Below, piece after piece: positions 1-9,298 of a stretch of DNA of 64,000 nucleotides (its first letter is position 1; every line of letters begins with the position of its first letter). Below the pieces are notes generated by a model. The model was not told the DNA's origin. It was given only the letters and a program-made list of their open reading frames with translations, and did not search any database. Where the stretch lies: positions 1 to 64,000 of the forward strand of contig NZ_SUMC01000045.1 of assembly GCF_005047355.1 (NCBI RefSeq), given 5' to 3'. The translations under genes were made by a program, and so were the position numbers. Source of the DNA: Actinacidiphila oryziradicis (GTDB taxonomy: Bacteria; Actinomycetota; Actinomycetes; Streptomycetales; Streptomycetaceae).

Positions 1-391
1 TCTCCTTCACCTTGTCGTCGAACTGCCGGATATTACCCGGATTCACCCGCACCGCCGCACAACCCGCGTCAATCGCCGCGAACACGTACTTCGGCTGGAA
101 ATGAATATCCGCGATCACCGGAATCTGGGACTTCCTGGCGATGACGGCGAGGGCGTCCGCGTCGTCCTGCGAGGGGCAGGCGACCCTTACGATCTGGCAG
201 CCGGAGGCGGTCAGCTCGGCGATCTGCTGGAGCGTGGCGCCGATGTCGGCGGTGACGGTCGTGGTCATCGACTGCACGGAGACCGGTGCGTCGCCACCGA
301 CGGCGACGGACCCGACCTGGATCTGGCGACTGTGGCGGCGGTCGGCGAGCTTGATCGGAACGGACGGCATCCCGAGCGAAATCGCGGTCAT
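1..391 (-). CDS. ispG: 4-hydroxy-3-methylbut-2-enyl diphosphate synthase IspG (GcpE), N-terminal part
   Basis: This enzyme makes HMBPP from MEcPP with a 4Fe-4S cluster in the MEP isoprenoid pathway. Only the first 130 residues are in the window; the gene runs off the left edge. The start [18 protein letters not shown] is typical of actinobacterial IspG, and [19 protein letters not shown] followed by [26 protein letters not shown] is the conserved TIM-barrel opening. I chose the ATG at 391 because family similarity begins there. The gene lies downstream of rseP and dxr on the same strand, the usual actinomycete order dxr-rseP-ispG. The iron-sulfur cysteines are in the C-terminal domain, outside the window. 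Confidence 0.93.
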   Translation of the reverse strand, partial: MTAISLGMPSVPIKLADRRHSRQIQVGSVAVGGDAPVSVQSMTTTVTADIGATLQQIAELTASGCQIVRVACPSQDDADALAVIARKSQIPVIADIHFQPKYVFAAIDAGCAAVRVNPGNIRQFDDKVKE

Positions 392-552
392 TGCTTGGCA
401 TCCCCAAGGGTGGTCGGCGTGGGCGGGCTCCGGCTACCGAGATTACGGCAACCCGCCCACGTACCTGACACCACTCCGGCGTCGGCCGCCGACCGAGGCG
501 CTCGGGCTTGTCCGGCCGATCTCCGCGGCGTCGGAGACCGGCCGGACCGGCC

Positions 553-1872
553 CTACGTCAGCTTCACCGGATTGACCAGGTCCGCGGCCAGCACCAGCAC
601 CGTGAAGCAGATGAAGATGCCAGCGACGACGTAGGCGATCGGCATGAGCTTCGCCACGTCGAAGGGGCCCGGGTCGGGACGCCGGAAGACCTTGGCGATG
701 TTGCGGCGGATCGCCTCCCACAGGGCGCCCGCGATGTGACCGCCGTCCAGCGGCAGCAGCGGGAGCATGTTGAACAGGAAGAGGGAGAGGTTGAAGCCCG
801 CCACGAGGGTGAGCATGAAGGCGATGCGCTGGACGGCCGGGATGTGCAGGGAGACGACCTCGCCGCCGACCCGGGCGGCGCCGACGACGCCCATCGGGGA
901 GTCCTGCTGACGCGGGGCCCCGTTGAAGACCGAGTTCCACAGGGCGGGGACCTTGGAGGGAATGGCGATGATCGACTGGACGCCCTGCTGCATCATGTCG
1001 CCCATACGGTTGACCGACTGGGCCAGGTTGAGAGTCACGACGCCGGAGGCGGGGGTGAAACCGAGAAAGCCCGCGGTGACGTACTGGCCGTTGACGTAGC
1101 CGCCCTTGCCGTCGGTCTTGGCGACCTTGTTCTCTATCAGGTTGGCGCGCAGGTCCAGGGTCTTGCCGTGCCGTACTACGGTGATGGTGGCCGGCCCGGT
1201 GGTGTCCCGGATCTTCTGCTGCAGGACGGACCACTGGCTGTCGTCGACCGGGGTGCCGTTGAAGGCGGTGATGCGGTCGCCCGCCTTGAGACCGGCTGCC
1301 TTGGCCGGGGAGGCCTGGGCGTTCTTCTTGCAGGGATTCTTGGCGTTGGCCGCCTGGTCGGCCTGGGAGACGACGCAGTCGGCGACCGAGCTGACGGTGG
1401 TCGTGGTCGTGTTCAGGCCAAAGCCCATCAGCACGCCAAGAAAGAGTGCCACCGCCAGGATCAGGTTCATGAACGGCCCGGCGAACATGACGATGACGCG
1501 CTTCCAGGGCTTGCGCGTGTAGAACAGCCTGTTCTCGTCGCCGGGCTGGAGCTCCTCGTACGAGGCCGCCCTGGCGTCCTCGATCATCCCGCGCCAGGGC
1601 GAGGTGGAGCGGGCTGTGATCCGGCCGTCCTCCCCCGGGGGGAACATCCCGATCATGCGGATGTAGCCGCCGAGCGGGACCGCCTTGATGCCGTACTCGG
1701 TCTCGCCCTTGTTACGGGACCAGATCGTCGGGCCGAAACCGACCATGTACTGGGGCACGCGGATCTTGAAGAGCTTGGCGGTGGAGAGGTGTCCTAGCTC
1801 GTGCCAGGCGATCGAAATGAGAAGGCCGAAAAAGAAGACGACTATCCCGATGATCGTCATGAGTGCCGTCAT
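553..1872 (-). CDS. rseP: Site-2 intramembrane zinc metalloprotease, RseP/M50 family
   Basis: An intramembrane protease that cuts membrane-anchored substrates such as anti-sigma factors. The 439-residue protein opens with a hydrophobic segment carrying the zinc motif HELGH at residues 24-28. A PDZ domain follows (segment with [18 protein letters not shown]), and the C-terminal half has further membrane segments and the third zinc ligand in [11 protein letters not shown]. The start ATG at 1872 overlaps the dxr stop as ATGA, which favours it over a longer upstream reading with a non-protein-like lead. The overlap implies translational coupling with dxr. ispG follows after about 160 bases. Catalytic residues are all present, so it should be active. 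Confidence 0.93.
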   Translation of the reverse strand: MTALMTIIGIVVFFFGLLISIAWHELGHLSTAKLFKIRVPQYMVGFGPTIWSRNKGETEYGIKAVPLGGYIRMIGMFPPGEDGRITARSTSPWRGMIEDARAASYEELQPGDENRLFYTRKPWKRVIVMFAGPFMNLILAVALFLGVLMGFGLNTTTTTVSSVADCVVSQADQAANAKNPCKKNAQASPAKAAGLKAGDRITAFNGTPVDDSQWSVLQQKIRDTTGPATITVVRHGKTLDLRANLIENKVAKTDGKGGYVNGQYVTAGFLGFTPASGVVTLNLAQSVNRMGDMMQQGVQSIIAIPSKVPALWNSVFNGAPRQQDSPMGVVGAARVGGEVVSLHIPAVQRIAFMLTLVAGFNLSLFLFNMLPLLPLDGGHIAGALWEAIRRNIAKVFRRPDPGPFDVAKLMPIAYVVAGIFICFTVLVLAADLVNPVKLT

Positions 1873-3179
1873 ACGCTTGCAGCCTCCGTAGTCGCCTGTC
1901 CGGTCGTAGTCTGCTGTGCCGCCGCCAGCTCGCGGGCGCGGGCTCGGGCCCACGCCTCCGCTTCCAGAACGTCCTCCACGGTGAGGGAGGTTCCGTCGCG
2001 TGGGGTGCCGTGTTCCTTCACCACCTGGGCAACAGTGTCCACGATCCCATTGAACGGCAACCTGCCGTTCAGGAAAGCGTCGACGCACTCCTCGTTCGCC
2101 GCGTTGAACACCGCCGGTGCCGTTCCCCCGAGGCTGCCGACCTGGCGTGCCAGCCCGACGGACGGGAAAGCATCGTCGTCGAGCGGGAAGAAAGTCCAGG
2201 TCGTGGCCTTGGTCCAGTCGCAGCCGGGCGCGGCGTCGGGCACCCGGTCCGGCCAGCCGAGGCCGAGTGCGATCGGCATCCGCATGTCGGGCGGGCTGGC
2301 CTGGGCGAGCGTCGAGCCATCCGTGAATTCCACCATCGAGTGGATATACGACTGCGGATGGACCACAACCTCAATCCGGTCGAAGGGAATGTCGTAGAGA
2401 AGGTGTGCCTCGATCACCTCCAGCCCCTTGTTGACGAGGGTGGCGGAATTGATCGTCACAACCGGGCCCATGTCCCACGTGGGGTGCGCCAGCGCCTGAT
2501 CCGGCGTCACATCGGCCAGCTCTTCCTTCGTACGCCCCCGGAACGGGCCCCCGGAGGCGGTGACGACCAGCTTGCGGACCTCGGCCCGGGTGCCGCCCAT
2601 CAACGCCTGGAACAGCGCCGAGTGCTCGGAGTCGACGGGCACGATCTGGCCCGGCTTGGCGACCGCCTTCACCAGCGGGCCGCCGACGATCAGCGACTCC
2701 TTGTTGGCCAGGATGAGTATCCGGTCAGCCTCCAGCGCGGCGAGGGTCGGCCGCAGGCCGATGGATCCGGTGATCCCGTTGAGGACGGAGTGGCACTCCA
2801 TCGCGGCCATCCGGGTGGCCGCGTCGGGGCCTGCGAGGATCTCCGGGAGCTCGCCCCCGTTTCCGCCTCCGCGCCCGTACCGCGCGGCCAGCGCCTGACG
2901 CAGCGGCTCGACGGCCTGCTCGTCCGCCACCGCGACAGCCCGTACCCCCAGCTGGTGGGCCTGCTCGGCGAGCAGCTCCACACGGCCGCCCGCGGCGGAC
3001 AGAGCGACCACTCGGAAGCGGTCCGGGTTGCGCAGCACCACATCGATGGCCTGGGTGCCGATCGACCCGGTGGAGCCGAGGATCACGATGTCCCGGGGGC
3101 CCTCGGTGGCTGTGGTGGCTGTGGTGGCCGCGGCTTGGGCGGGTAGGCGTAGATGCGGGTCGGCGAGTGAGTCCGTCAT
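1869..3179 (-). CDS. dxr: 1-deoxy-D-xylulose 5-phosphate reductoisomerase
   Basis: Converts DXP to MEP with NADPH, the committed step of the MEP pathway. The nucleotide-binding motif GSTGSIGTQ lies at about residue 35. Later come [12 protein letters not shown] and ASGGPFRG (metal and substrate site), and the C-terminal helical domain ends in an Ala/Thr-rich tail. The protein is 436 residues, longer than the usual 400 because of an N-terminal extension of about 28 residues rich in Ala/Thr. I chose the ATG at 3179; an in-frame upstream start at 3230 only adds a Gly-rich, non-conserved lead. It overlaps rseP by four bases and diverges from the toxin-antitoxin pair at 3371. Confidence 0.94.
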   Translation of the reverse strand: MTDSLADPHLRLPAQAAATTATTATEGPRDIVILGSTGSIGTQAIDVVLRNPDRFRVVALSAAGGRVELLAEQAHQLGVRAVAVADEQAVEPLRQALAARYGRGGGNGGELPEILAGPDAATRMAAMECHSVLNGITGSIGLRPTLAALEADRILILANKESLIVGGPLVKAVAKPGQIVPVDSEHSALFQALMGGTRAEVRKLVVTASGGPFRGRTKEELADVTPDQALAHPTWDMGPVVTINSATLVNKGLEVIEAHLLYDIPFDRIEVVVHPQSYIHSMVEFTDGSTLAQASPPDMRMPIALGLGWPDRVPDAAPGCDWTKATTWTFFPLDDDAFPSVGLARQVGSLGGTAPAVFNAANEECVDAFLNGRLPFNGIVDTVAQVVKEHGTPRDGTSLTVEDVLEAEAWARARARELAAAQQTTTGQATTEAASV

Positions 3180-3334
3180 CCCCCCATTGTGGCCGGTGTC
3201 CCCCGGGCCGCCGACACCAGCTCGGCCCATCGGCCCGATCAGGCCGTCTGCGCCGGGCGGGTGGTCAGGCGCGGGGACCGGCTGTGGGATCTCGTCGACC
3301 GCCTCGGCCGGCGCCCGGGAACGCCGAGGCGGCC

Positions 3335-3371
3335 TTGTCCGTGCTAGCGGCCGCTCGCTAGCATGAGCGCA
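3335..3371 (+). promoter_or_regulatory. Putative leaderless promoter with overlapping operator dyad
   Basis: TTGTCC at 3335-3340 and TAGCAT at 3359-3364 are 18 bases apart, a plausible -35/-10 pair. The last T of the -10 is 7 bases before the A of the antitoxin ATG at 3371, so transcription should start at the initiation codon itself. No Shine-Dalgarno sequence is present. A dyad TGCTAGCG-N6-CGCTAGCA (3342-3363) covers the spacer and the -10. It fits a site bound by the ribbon-helix-helix antitoxin for autorepression. The positions are seen; the function is inferred. Confidence 0.55.
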
Positions 3372-3592
3372 TGGCGAAAGTGCAGCTCAATGTACGCGTG
3401 GACGAGGCGCTCGCCGCCAAGCTCAAGGCGGAGGCCAGCAAACACGGCCAGAGCGTGCAGAAATACGTCGAGGAGCTGATAGAGGACGGGATAGGGGGGC
3501 CGCGGACGCGGTTCTTCGAGGCCGCCGAGAAGTTCATGGCCGATTTCGGCGCGGACTTCGAGCGCGACTTCGGCCCCGGCGGCGCCCGTTGA
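3371..3592 (+). CDS. Ribbon-helix-helix antitoxin-like protein
   Basis: A 73-residue protein beginning [19 protein letters not shown], a typical ribbon-helix-helix start in which the short strand QLNVRV would contact DNA and [26 protein letters not shown] forms the two helices. The C-terminal half (from about residue 42) is acidic and aromatic, a plausible toxin-neutralising segment. Its stop overlaps the TTG start of the next gene, so the two are translationally coupled as in toxin-antitoxin operons. The dyad directly upstream suggests autoregulation. The role is inferred from size, fold and context. Confidence 0.72.
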   Translation: MAKVQLNVRVDEALAAKLKAEASKHGQSVQKYVEELIEDGIGGPRTRFFEAAEKFMADFGADFERDFGPGGAR

Positions 3593-3960
3593 AGCTGAAC
3601 ATCGATGAGCGCTGGCTGCTGGAGCTGCAGGAGCGGTACGTCCCCGAAGAGTCCCATCTGGTCGACTTCACGGCACTGGCCGCCGCCATCGCGCGGCATC
3701 ACACCGCCGGTCCCCGGGTCGGCTACGAGCCCGACGCGGCGTGGGCCGCGGCCTGTCTGGCGCACACCGTCGTCCAGTTGACGCCCATGGCGTCGCGTAA
3801 TGAGCTGTTCGCGTGTGTCGTCACCTTCTCGTACATGGCGGCTGCGGGTGAGGCGATCCACGCCAAGTACGGCGAGATCAATCAGCTCGTACGGGATGCG
3901 CAGAGCGGCGCGGCGAGTGTGTTCGAACTGGCGGACCGGATCCGCACCTGGCGGGTGTGA
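3589..3960 (+). CDS. Fic/Doc-like toxin component lacking a visible Fic motif
   Basis: A 123-residue protein starting with TTG at 3589 inside the antitoxin stop (TTGA overlap). Its start [19 protein letters not shown], its size and the preceding antitoxin match the group of small Streptomyces proteins named as Fic-family toxin components. The expected catalytic loop HPFxxGNxR cannot be found. The segment where it should lie (about residues 70-95) reads ASRNELFACVVTFSYMAAAG. It may therefore be a catalytically dead relative or act by another mechanism. It converges on the acyl-CoA dehydrogenase, ending 48 bases before it. Confidence 0.65.
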   Translation: MKLNIDERWLLELQERYVPEESHLVDFTALAAAIARHHTAGPRVGYEPDAAWAAACLAHTVVQLTPMASRNELFACVVTFSYMAAAGEAIHAKYGEINQLVRDAQSGAASVFELADRIRTWRV

Positions 3961-4008
3961 CGATGTGGCGATGACGCCGCCAGGCGCGGTCCGTGGCGCC
4001 GCCGGGTG

Positions 4009-5928
4009 TCAGCGGATGGGGCGGTGGACGTTCTCGGCCTCGGAGGGGCCGGGGGTCGCGTCGGCGATCCAGGGACCTTCCCCGGAGGGGTCGACGATGC
4101 CGGCTTCGAGCCAGGTGTAGGTGCCGGCGAGGACACCGTCGACGATGCGGCGGTCGAGGTCGTCGGTGTTGGACCAGAGCCGGGTGAAGAGCTCTTCGAC
4201 GCGGATCCGGGACTGCCGGCAGAAGGCGTCGGCGAGCTGCTGGGCGGCGCGGCCGTTGTCGCCGGTGCGGCGCAGGTGTTCGGCGCGGACGCAGGCGGCG
4301 CTGATGGCGAAGAGCTCGGCGCCAATGTCGACGACGCGGCCGAGGAAGACCTGTTTGGTCTCCATCCGGCCCTGCCAGCGGGCCATCGCCATGAACGTCG
4401 CACGGGCGAGCTTACGGGCGCTGCGCTCCGCGTAGCGCAGGTGCGGGGCGAGGTCGCCGAACTCGGCGTAGGAGGTGGGGAGCTGGCCGCGCCCGGCGAC
4501 GAGCTGGGGGAGCCAGCGGGCGTAGAAGCCGCCCGCCTTGGCGGCGGCCGCGCCCTTGGCCTTGAGGTCCTTCTCGGGGTCGATGAGGTCCCCTGCGACG
4601 GACAGGTGGGCGTCGACGGCTTCGCGGGCGATGAGCAGGTGCATGATCTCGGTGGAGCCCTCGAAGATGCGGTTGATGCGCAGGTCGCGCAGCATCTGCT
4701 CGGCGGGTACGGCCCGCTCCCCGCGGGCGGCGAGGGACGCGGCGGTCTCGAAGCCCCGGCCGCCGCGGATCTGGACCAGCTCGTCGGCCATGAGCCAGGC
4801 CATTTCGGAGCCGTAGAGCTTGGCGAGGGCGGCTTCGATGCGGATGTCGTTGCGGTCCTCGTCGGCCATCTGGGAGGAGAGGTCGAGGATCGCCTCAAGG
4901 GCGAAGGTGGTCGCCGCGATGAAGCTGATCTTGCTCCCGACGGCTTCGTGCCTGGCGATGGGCTTGCCCCACTGCTCGCGGGCGGCGGACCATTCGCGGG
5001 CGATCTTCAGACACCACTTCCCGGCCCCGGCGCACATGGCCGGGAGGGAGAGCCGGCCGGTGTTCAGGGTGGTGAGGGCGATCTTGAGGCCGCTGCCCTC
5101 GGGCCCGATACGGTTCTCGGCGGGGACCCGGACCTGGTGGAAACGGGTGACACCGTTCTCCAGGCCGCGCAGTCCCATGAAGGCGTTGCGGTTCTCGACG
5201 GTGATGCCGGGGGAAGCCGCCTCGACGACGAAGGCGGTGATGCCGCCCTTGTGTCCTTCGGACCGGGGGACACGGGCCATGACGACCAGGAGGTCGGCGA
5301 CGACGCCGTTGGTGGTCCAGAGCTTCACTCCGTCGAGGACGTAGCTGTCGCCGTCGGGGACCGCGCTGGTGGCCAGCCGGGCCGGGTCGGAGCCGACGTC
5401 GGGCTCGGTGAGGAGAAAGGCGGTGATGTCGGTGCGGGCGCAGCGGGGAAGGAACTTCTCCTTCTGCTCCGGGGTGCCGAACATCTTCAGCGGCTGCGGC
5501 ACGCCGATCGACTGATGGGCGGAGAGCAACGCGCCGAGGGCGGGGTTGGCGGAGCCGACCAGGGCGAGCGCCTTGTTGTAGTAGACCTGGGTGAGGCCCA
5601 GGCCGCCGTACTTGGTGTCGATCTTCATCCCGAGGGCGCCGAGCTCTTTGAGCCCGTTGATCACCTCGTCGGGGATGCGCGCCTCGCGCTCGATGCGGGC
5701 GGAGTCGATCCTCGTCTCGCAGAAGTCACGGAGCTTGGCGAGGAACTCCTCTCCGCGCTGGACATCGTCCGGGGCGGAGATCGGGTACGGGTGGATCAGG
5801 TCCAGCCGGAGACGGCCCAGGAACAGTTCCTTGGCGAAGCTGGGCTTGCGCCAGTCCTGTTCCCGGGCGGCCTCGGCGACCTGGCGCGCCTCGTGCTCGG
5901 AGACCTTGCGTGCGGTTGGTGCGGACAT
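4009..5928 (-). CDS. Acyl-CoA dehydrogenase family flavoprotein
   Basis: An FAD enzyme that introduces the alpha-beta double bond into an acyl-CoA. At 639 residues it is longer than short-chain dehydrogenases (about 380) because of a C-terminal helical extension, as in long- or very-long-chain types. Visible landmarks are the N-terminal helical domain, the FAD-binding beta domain (FLLTEPDVGSDPARLATSA, VLDGVKLWTTNGVVADL), the flavin/partner segment VQIRGGRGFETAASLA, and INRIFEGSTEIMHLLIAREA near residue 415. The start at 5928 has a good ribosome-binding site, GGAGGTG. It is monocistronic as far as visible, with a hairpin upstream at 6039-6069 separating it from the aldehyde dehydrogenase. The substrate cannot be read from sequence. 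Confidence 0.9.
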   Translation of the reverse strand: MSAPTARKVSEHEARQVAEAAREQDWRKPSFAKELFLGRLRLDLIHPYPISAPDDVQRGEEFLAKLRDFCETRIDSARIEREARIPDEVINGLKELGALGMKIDTKYGGLGLTQVYYNKALALVGSANPALGALLSAHQSIGVPQPLKMFGTPEQKEKFLPRCARTDITAFLLTEPDVGSDPARLATSAVPDGDSYVLDGVKLWTTNGVVADLLVVMARVPRSEGHKGGITAFVVEAASPGITVENRNAFMGLRGLENGVTRFHQVRVPAENRIGPEGSGLKIALTTLNTGRLSLPAMCAGAGKWCLKIAREWSAAREQWGKPIARHEAVGSKISFIAATTFALEAILDLSSQMADEDRNDIRIEAALAKLYGSEMAWLMADELVQIRGGRGFETAASLAARGERAVPAEQMLRDLRINRIFEGSTEIMHLLIAREAVDAHLSVAGDLIDPEKDLKAKGAAAAKAGGFYARWLPQLVAGRGQLPTSYAEFGDLAPHLRYAERSARKLARATFMAMARWQGRMETKQVFLGRVVDIGAELFAISAACVRAEHLRRTGDNGRAAQQLADAFCRQSRIRVEELFTRLWSNTDDLDRRIVDGVLAGTYTWLEAGIVDPSGEGPWIADATPGPSEAENVHRPIR

Positions 5929-6038
5929 GGGGGCACCTCCGGTTACCGTCCGGTGCTACTTGTCCGTTGGTACCCGATAACGCGCGGCTCCGCCAGAGCT
6001 GGCGCGCGGGCCGGGCGCGGGGCGCTTACGCATGGCGC

Positions 6039-6069
6039 GGCCGGGGCGCACCGCACATGCGCCCCGGCC
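6039..6069 (-). terminator. GC-rich hairpin, probable terminator
   Basis: A perfect 12-bp stem GGCCGGGGCGCA / TGCGCCCCGGCC with a 7-base loop. It lies 60 bases beyond the stop of the aldehyde dehydrogenase on the minus strand and before the acyl-CoA dehydrogenase. No T-run follows, which is common for Streptomyces terminators. Confidence 0.6.
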
Positions 6070-6128
6070 GTTGCGGGAGTGGCTCTTGCCGGGATTGGGC
6101 CACCCGGGTGACGGCTGCCGGGTGGCGG

Positions 6129-7583
6129 CTACAGGTCCAGGCCGGTCAGGACGAGGACGCGCTCGTAGGTGTAGTCGTCCATCGCGTACTTCACGCCCTC
6201 GCGCCCGACGCCGGAGTCCTTGACGCCGCCGTAGGGCATCTGGTCGGCGCGGTAGGAGGGGGCGTCACCAATGATGACACCACCGACCTCCAGCTCGCGG
6301 TGCGCGCGGAAGGCGGTCTGCAGGTCGTGGGTGAAGACTCCGCTCTGCAGGCCGAACCGTGAGTCGTTGACCGCGGCGAAGGCTTCGCCGGTGCCGTTGA
6401 CCTTCCGGAGGGAGAGGACGGGGCCGAAGACCTCCTCGGTGGCGAGGATCGCGTCCGCGGGGAGCTCGGCGAGCACGGTCGGCGCGTAGGACGCGCCGTC
6501 GCGGATGCCCCCGGCAAGGAGCTTGGCGCCCTTGGTGACGGCGTCCTCGACCCAGGACTCGACCCTCCTGGCCGCGTTCTCGTCGACCAGCGGACCGACG
6601 TCGGTCGCATCGTCCGACGGGTCGCCTGTGACCTGGGCCGCCACCTTGGCGACGATCTTCTCCGCGAGGCGGTCGTAGACGGCGGCGTCCGCGATGACGC
6701 GCTGTACGGAGATGCAGGACTGGCCGCCCTGGTAGTTGGAGAAGGTCGCGATGCGGCTCGCCGCCCACTCCAGGTCGGCCTCCGAGGACCAGTCGGCGAG
6801 GACGACGGCCGCGGCATTGCCGCCCAGCTCCAGGGTGGTGTGCTTGCGCGGCACCGAGTCCAGGATCTGGTAGCCGACCTTGTCCGAGCCCGTGAAGGAG
6901 ACCACCGGCAGGCGCCGGTCCTGCACCAGCGACGGCATCCGGTCGTTCGGGACCGGCAGGACGCTCCAGGCGCCGGCCGGGAGACCTTCGGTCTCGGCAA
7001 GGAGCTCGCCGAGCAGCAGCGCGGACAACGGGGTCGCCGGGGCCGGCTTGAGGATGATCGGCGCGCCCACCGCGATCGCCGGGGCGACCTTGTGCGCGAC
7101 CAGGTTCAGCGGAAAGTTGAACGGCGCGATCCCGAGCACCGGGCCCTTGGTGAAGCGCCGGGTCAGCGCCAGGCGGCCGACGCCACCCGCGTCCGTGTCC
7201 AGGCGCTGTGCCTCACCGCTGTTGAAGCGGCGGGCCTCCTCGGCGGCCCAGCGGAAGACGGAGACGGCACGGCCGACCTCGCCCCTGGCCCACTTGAGCG
7301 GCTTGCCGTTCTCCGCCGTGATCAGGCGCGCGATCTCCTCGGTGCGCTCGGCGAGGCGCTTCGACACATGGTCCAGCGCCGCGGCCCTGATGTGCGCCGG
7401 CGTCGCGGCGAAGGTCTTTTCGGCGGCCTCGGCCGCCACCACCGCCTCTTCCACCTGGGCGGCGGTCGGGATACTCACGCCGGCGACGACGCTGGTGTCC
7501 CAGGGGTTCGTGACGTCGAAGTGGTCCTCGCCGGTGGCCTGGTGGCCGGCGAGCCAGAACGGGGTGGCGTTAGCGGTCGTCAT
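6129..7583 (-). CDS. NAD(P)-dependent aldehyde dehydrogenase, probably in GABA/polyamine catabolism
   Basis: A 484-residue enzyme of the aldehyde dehydrogenase superfamily oxidising an aldehyde to the acid. Present are the Rossmann segment GIAPFNFPLNLVAHKVAPA, the general-base Glu in TLELGGNAAAV, the nucleophile Cys in GGQSCISVQRV and the C-terminal EEVFGPVLSLRKV. It lies downstream of the PucR regulator at 7,809-9,284 and near gabT, so succinate semialdehyde or an aminoaldehyde is a likely substrate. Specificity cannot be assigned from motifs alone. The ATG at 7583 leads directly into conserved sequence. Confidence 0.88.
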   Translation of the reverse strand: MTTANATPFWLAGHQATGEDHFDVTNPWDTSVVAGVSIPTAAQVEEAVVAAEAAEKTFAATPAHIRAAALDHVSKRLAERTEEIARLITAENGKPLKWARGEVGRAVSVFRWAAEEARRFNSGEAQRLDTDAGGVGRLALTRRFTKGPVLGIAPFNFPLNLVAHKVAPAIAVGAPIILKPAPATPLSALLLGELLAETEGLPAGAWSVLPVPNDRMPSLVQDRRLPVVSFTGSDKVGYQILDSVPRKHTTLELGGNAAAVVLADWSSEADLEWAASRIATFSNYQGGQSCISVQRVIADAAVYDRLAEKIVAKVAAQVTGDPSDDATDVGPLVDENAARRVESWVEDAVTKGAKLLAGGIRDGASYAPTVLAELPADAILATEEVFGPVLSLRKVNGTGEAFAAVNDSRFGLQSGVFTHDLQTAFRAHRELEVGGVIIGDAPSYRADQMPYGGVKDSGVGREGVKYAMDDYTYERVLVLTGLDL

Positions 7584-7808
7584 GCGAACACCGTAGGCGG
7601 GGGCGGTGCCGTTCGGGGTTGTCCGGGGTGGAGTGTGCGGGCTCGCTGCTGGGACGTTTCGGCCTAGGGCCGGTCCGGCCGATCTCCGGGGAGAAAGGAG
7701 CGGGCCGCCGAGCCGGGGCGGATGTCCGCAGCGGCCGCCTGCGATCCCAAGGCGCCGAGATGGCCTCGACGGGGGTCACCCTGGAGAGGGCGGATTCGGG
7801 CGCCCCCG

Positions 7809-9284
7809 TCAGGGCATCGTCTTGAGCGCCAGCCACAGCTCCATCCGCACATCGGGGTCATCGAGCGAGCGCCCCAGGATCTCCTCCACCCGGCGCATGC
7901 GATAGCGCAGCGTATGCCGGTGCACCCCGAGGTCCGCCGCGGCGGCGTCCCACTGTCCGTGCCGGGACAGCCAGGCACGGAGGGAGGCGACCAGGTCACC
8001 GCGCGAGGTGGCGTCGTGGTCGCGCAGCGGCCGCAGCAGGCCGTCGGCGAAGGCGCGCACCGCGTCGTCGGCCAGCAGCGGGACGACTGAACCCGAGCCG
8101 ACGGCGTCGTGTTCGACCAGGCTCATCCCGCGCCGCCGGGCGACGGCCAGCGCGCGTTCGGCCTGGCCGAAGGCCGTGGCGGCGTCGGGGGCCGCGACGG
8201 CGGCGGAGAGGCCGGCGACGAGGGTGTCGTCACCGCTCACGAGGCGTACGCAGGCGCTGAGGGCGGCGCCGTCGGCGGCGGCGAGGACGGTGAGGCGGCC
8301 GGCGTCACGGACGGCGAGGACGGGTTCGCCGGTGAGCTCGGGGTCGAAGGCGGCGCCGTGGACGACAAGCACCCGGACGGGGGCGTCGAGGAGGTCGCCG
8401 TAGAGCCGGCCGGCGACGGTGCGGGCGTGCTCGTACTCCCCGGCGAGGAGCATGCGCAGCAGGGCGGCGCCGAGGCGCTGTCCGGCGTCCTGGAGAGTGC
8501 TGGACTGTTCGAGGGAGAGCGTCAGCAGCGCGACGGCGGCGTGCACGATGTAGCGGGCGGAGGTGTCCAGGCGTGCCTCGGTGCCGACGGCGAGGAAGCC
8601 GCGGGGACGGCGGCCGGTGCCGAGAGACTGGAGCTCGACGCGGTCGTCGCCGGCGACGGCGGCGCTGGAGGGGGCTGGGCGGTCGCGCAGCCGGTCGAGC
8701 TCGCCGGTGAGGAGGGCGGCGCGGCGGTGGGCCCAGTCGGGGGCGGCGTTGAGGACGGCACCGGAGGCGTCATAGAGGGCGGCCCAGCCGCCCAGGTGGG
8801 CGGCGAGGCGGGTGAGGAGGGCGCCGGTGGCGTCAGGGGCGAGGGCGGCGCGGGTGAGGTCGCGCTGGGCCTCGAAGCCCGCGGTGACGGCCTTGTACTG
8901 GTCGGCGGCGACGGCGGCGGACACTGCCTTGCTGAGGGCGATGAAGGGGGTGCGGCGGGGCACGTCGATCAGCGGAAGGCCCCGTTCGGCGGCGGCGGAG
9001 ACCAGCTCGGGGGGTACGGCGTCGTGGACGACCCCGGTGCCGAAGCCGAGGCCGACGACTCCGGCGTCGGCGAGCCGGTGCACATAGGCGCTGAGCGCCT
9101 CGGGCCGGAGGTCGAGCTTGAGGCCGGTGGTGAGCAGCAGCTCCCCGCCCTCCAGGTACGGGGCGGGGTCGTCGAGCTCGCTGGTGTGCACCCATCGCAC
9201 CGTGGCGTCCAGCCGGTCGGCTCCCGCGAGGACGGTGAGCTTGAGCGCAGGGGTGCGGAGCAACGAAGCGAGGGTGGGCGGCAC
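7809..9284 (-). CDS. PucR family transcriptional regulator
   Basis: A 491-residue regulator with the PucR layout. The N-terminal PucR-type sensor (PPTLASLLRTPALKLTVLAG, then WVHTSELDDPAPYLEGGELLLTTG) spans about residues 1-120. A GGDEF-like middle region follows, and the C-terminal helix-turn-helix WDAAAADLGVHRHTLRYRMR lies near residue 450. PucR proteins in Streptomyces commonly sit beside gabT, and this gene is 14 bases after the ATPase gene that diverges from gabT. Control of GABA/polyamine genes is therefore likely but inferred. The start is a GTG at 9284 with GAGG four bases upstream. Confidence 0.88.
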   Translation of the reverse strand: MPPTLASLLRTPALKLTVLAGADRLDATVRWVHTSELDDPAPYLEGGELLLTTGLKLDLRPEALSAYVHRLADAGVVGLGFGTGVVHDAVPPELVSAAAERGLPLIDVPRRTPFIALSKAVSAAVAADQYKAVTAGFEAQRDLTRAALAPDATGALLTRLAAHLGGWAALYDASGAVLNAAPDWAHRRAALLTGELDRLRDRPAPSSAAVAGDDRVELQSLGTGRRPRGFLAVGTEARLDTSARYIVHAAVALLTLSLEQSSTLQDAGQRLGAALLRMLLAGEYEHARTVAGRLYGDLLDAPVRVLVVHGAAFDPELTGEPVLAVRDAGRLTVLAAADGAALSACVRLVSGDDTLVAGLSAAVAAPDAATAFGQAERALAVARRRGMSLVEHDAVGSGSVVPLLADDAVRAFADGLLRPLRDHDATSRGDLVASLRAWLSRHGQWDAAAADLGVHRHTLRYRMRRVEEILGRSLDDPDVRMELWLALKTMP

Positions 9285-9298
9285 GGCCTCACCGTACG

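Noticed and set aside
4006-6111. A 701-residue plus-strand open frame
   Set aside because: It is antisense to the acyl-CoA dehydrogenase; the translation is Gly/Asp/Val-rich with no domain, typical of the complementary strand of a GC-rich gene.
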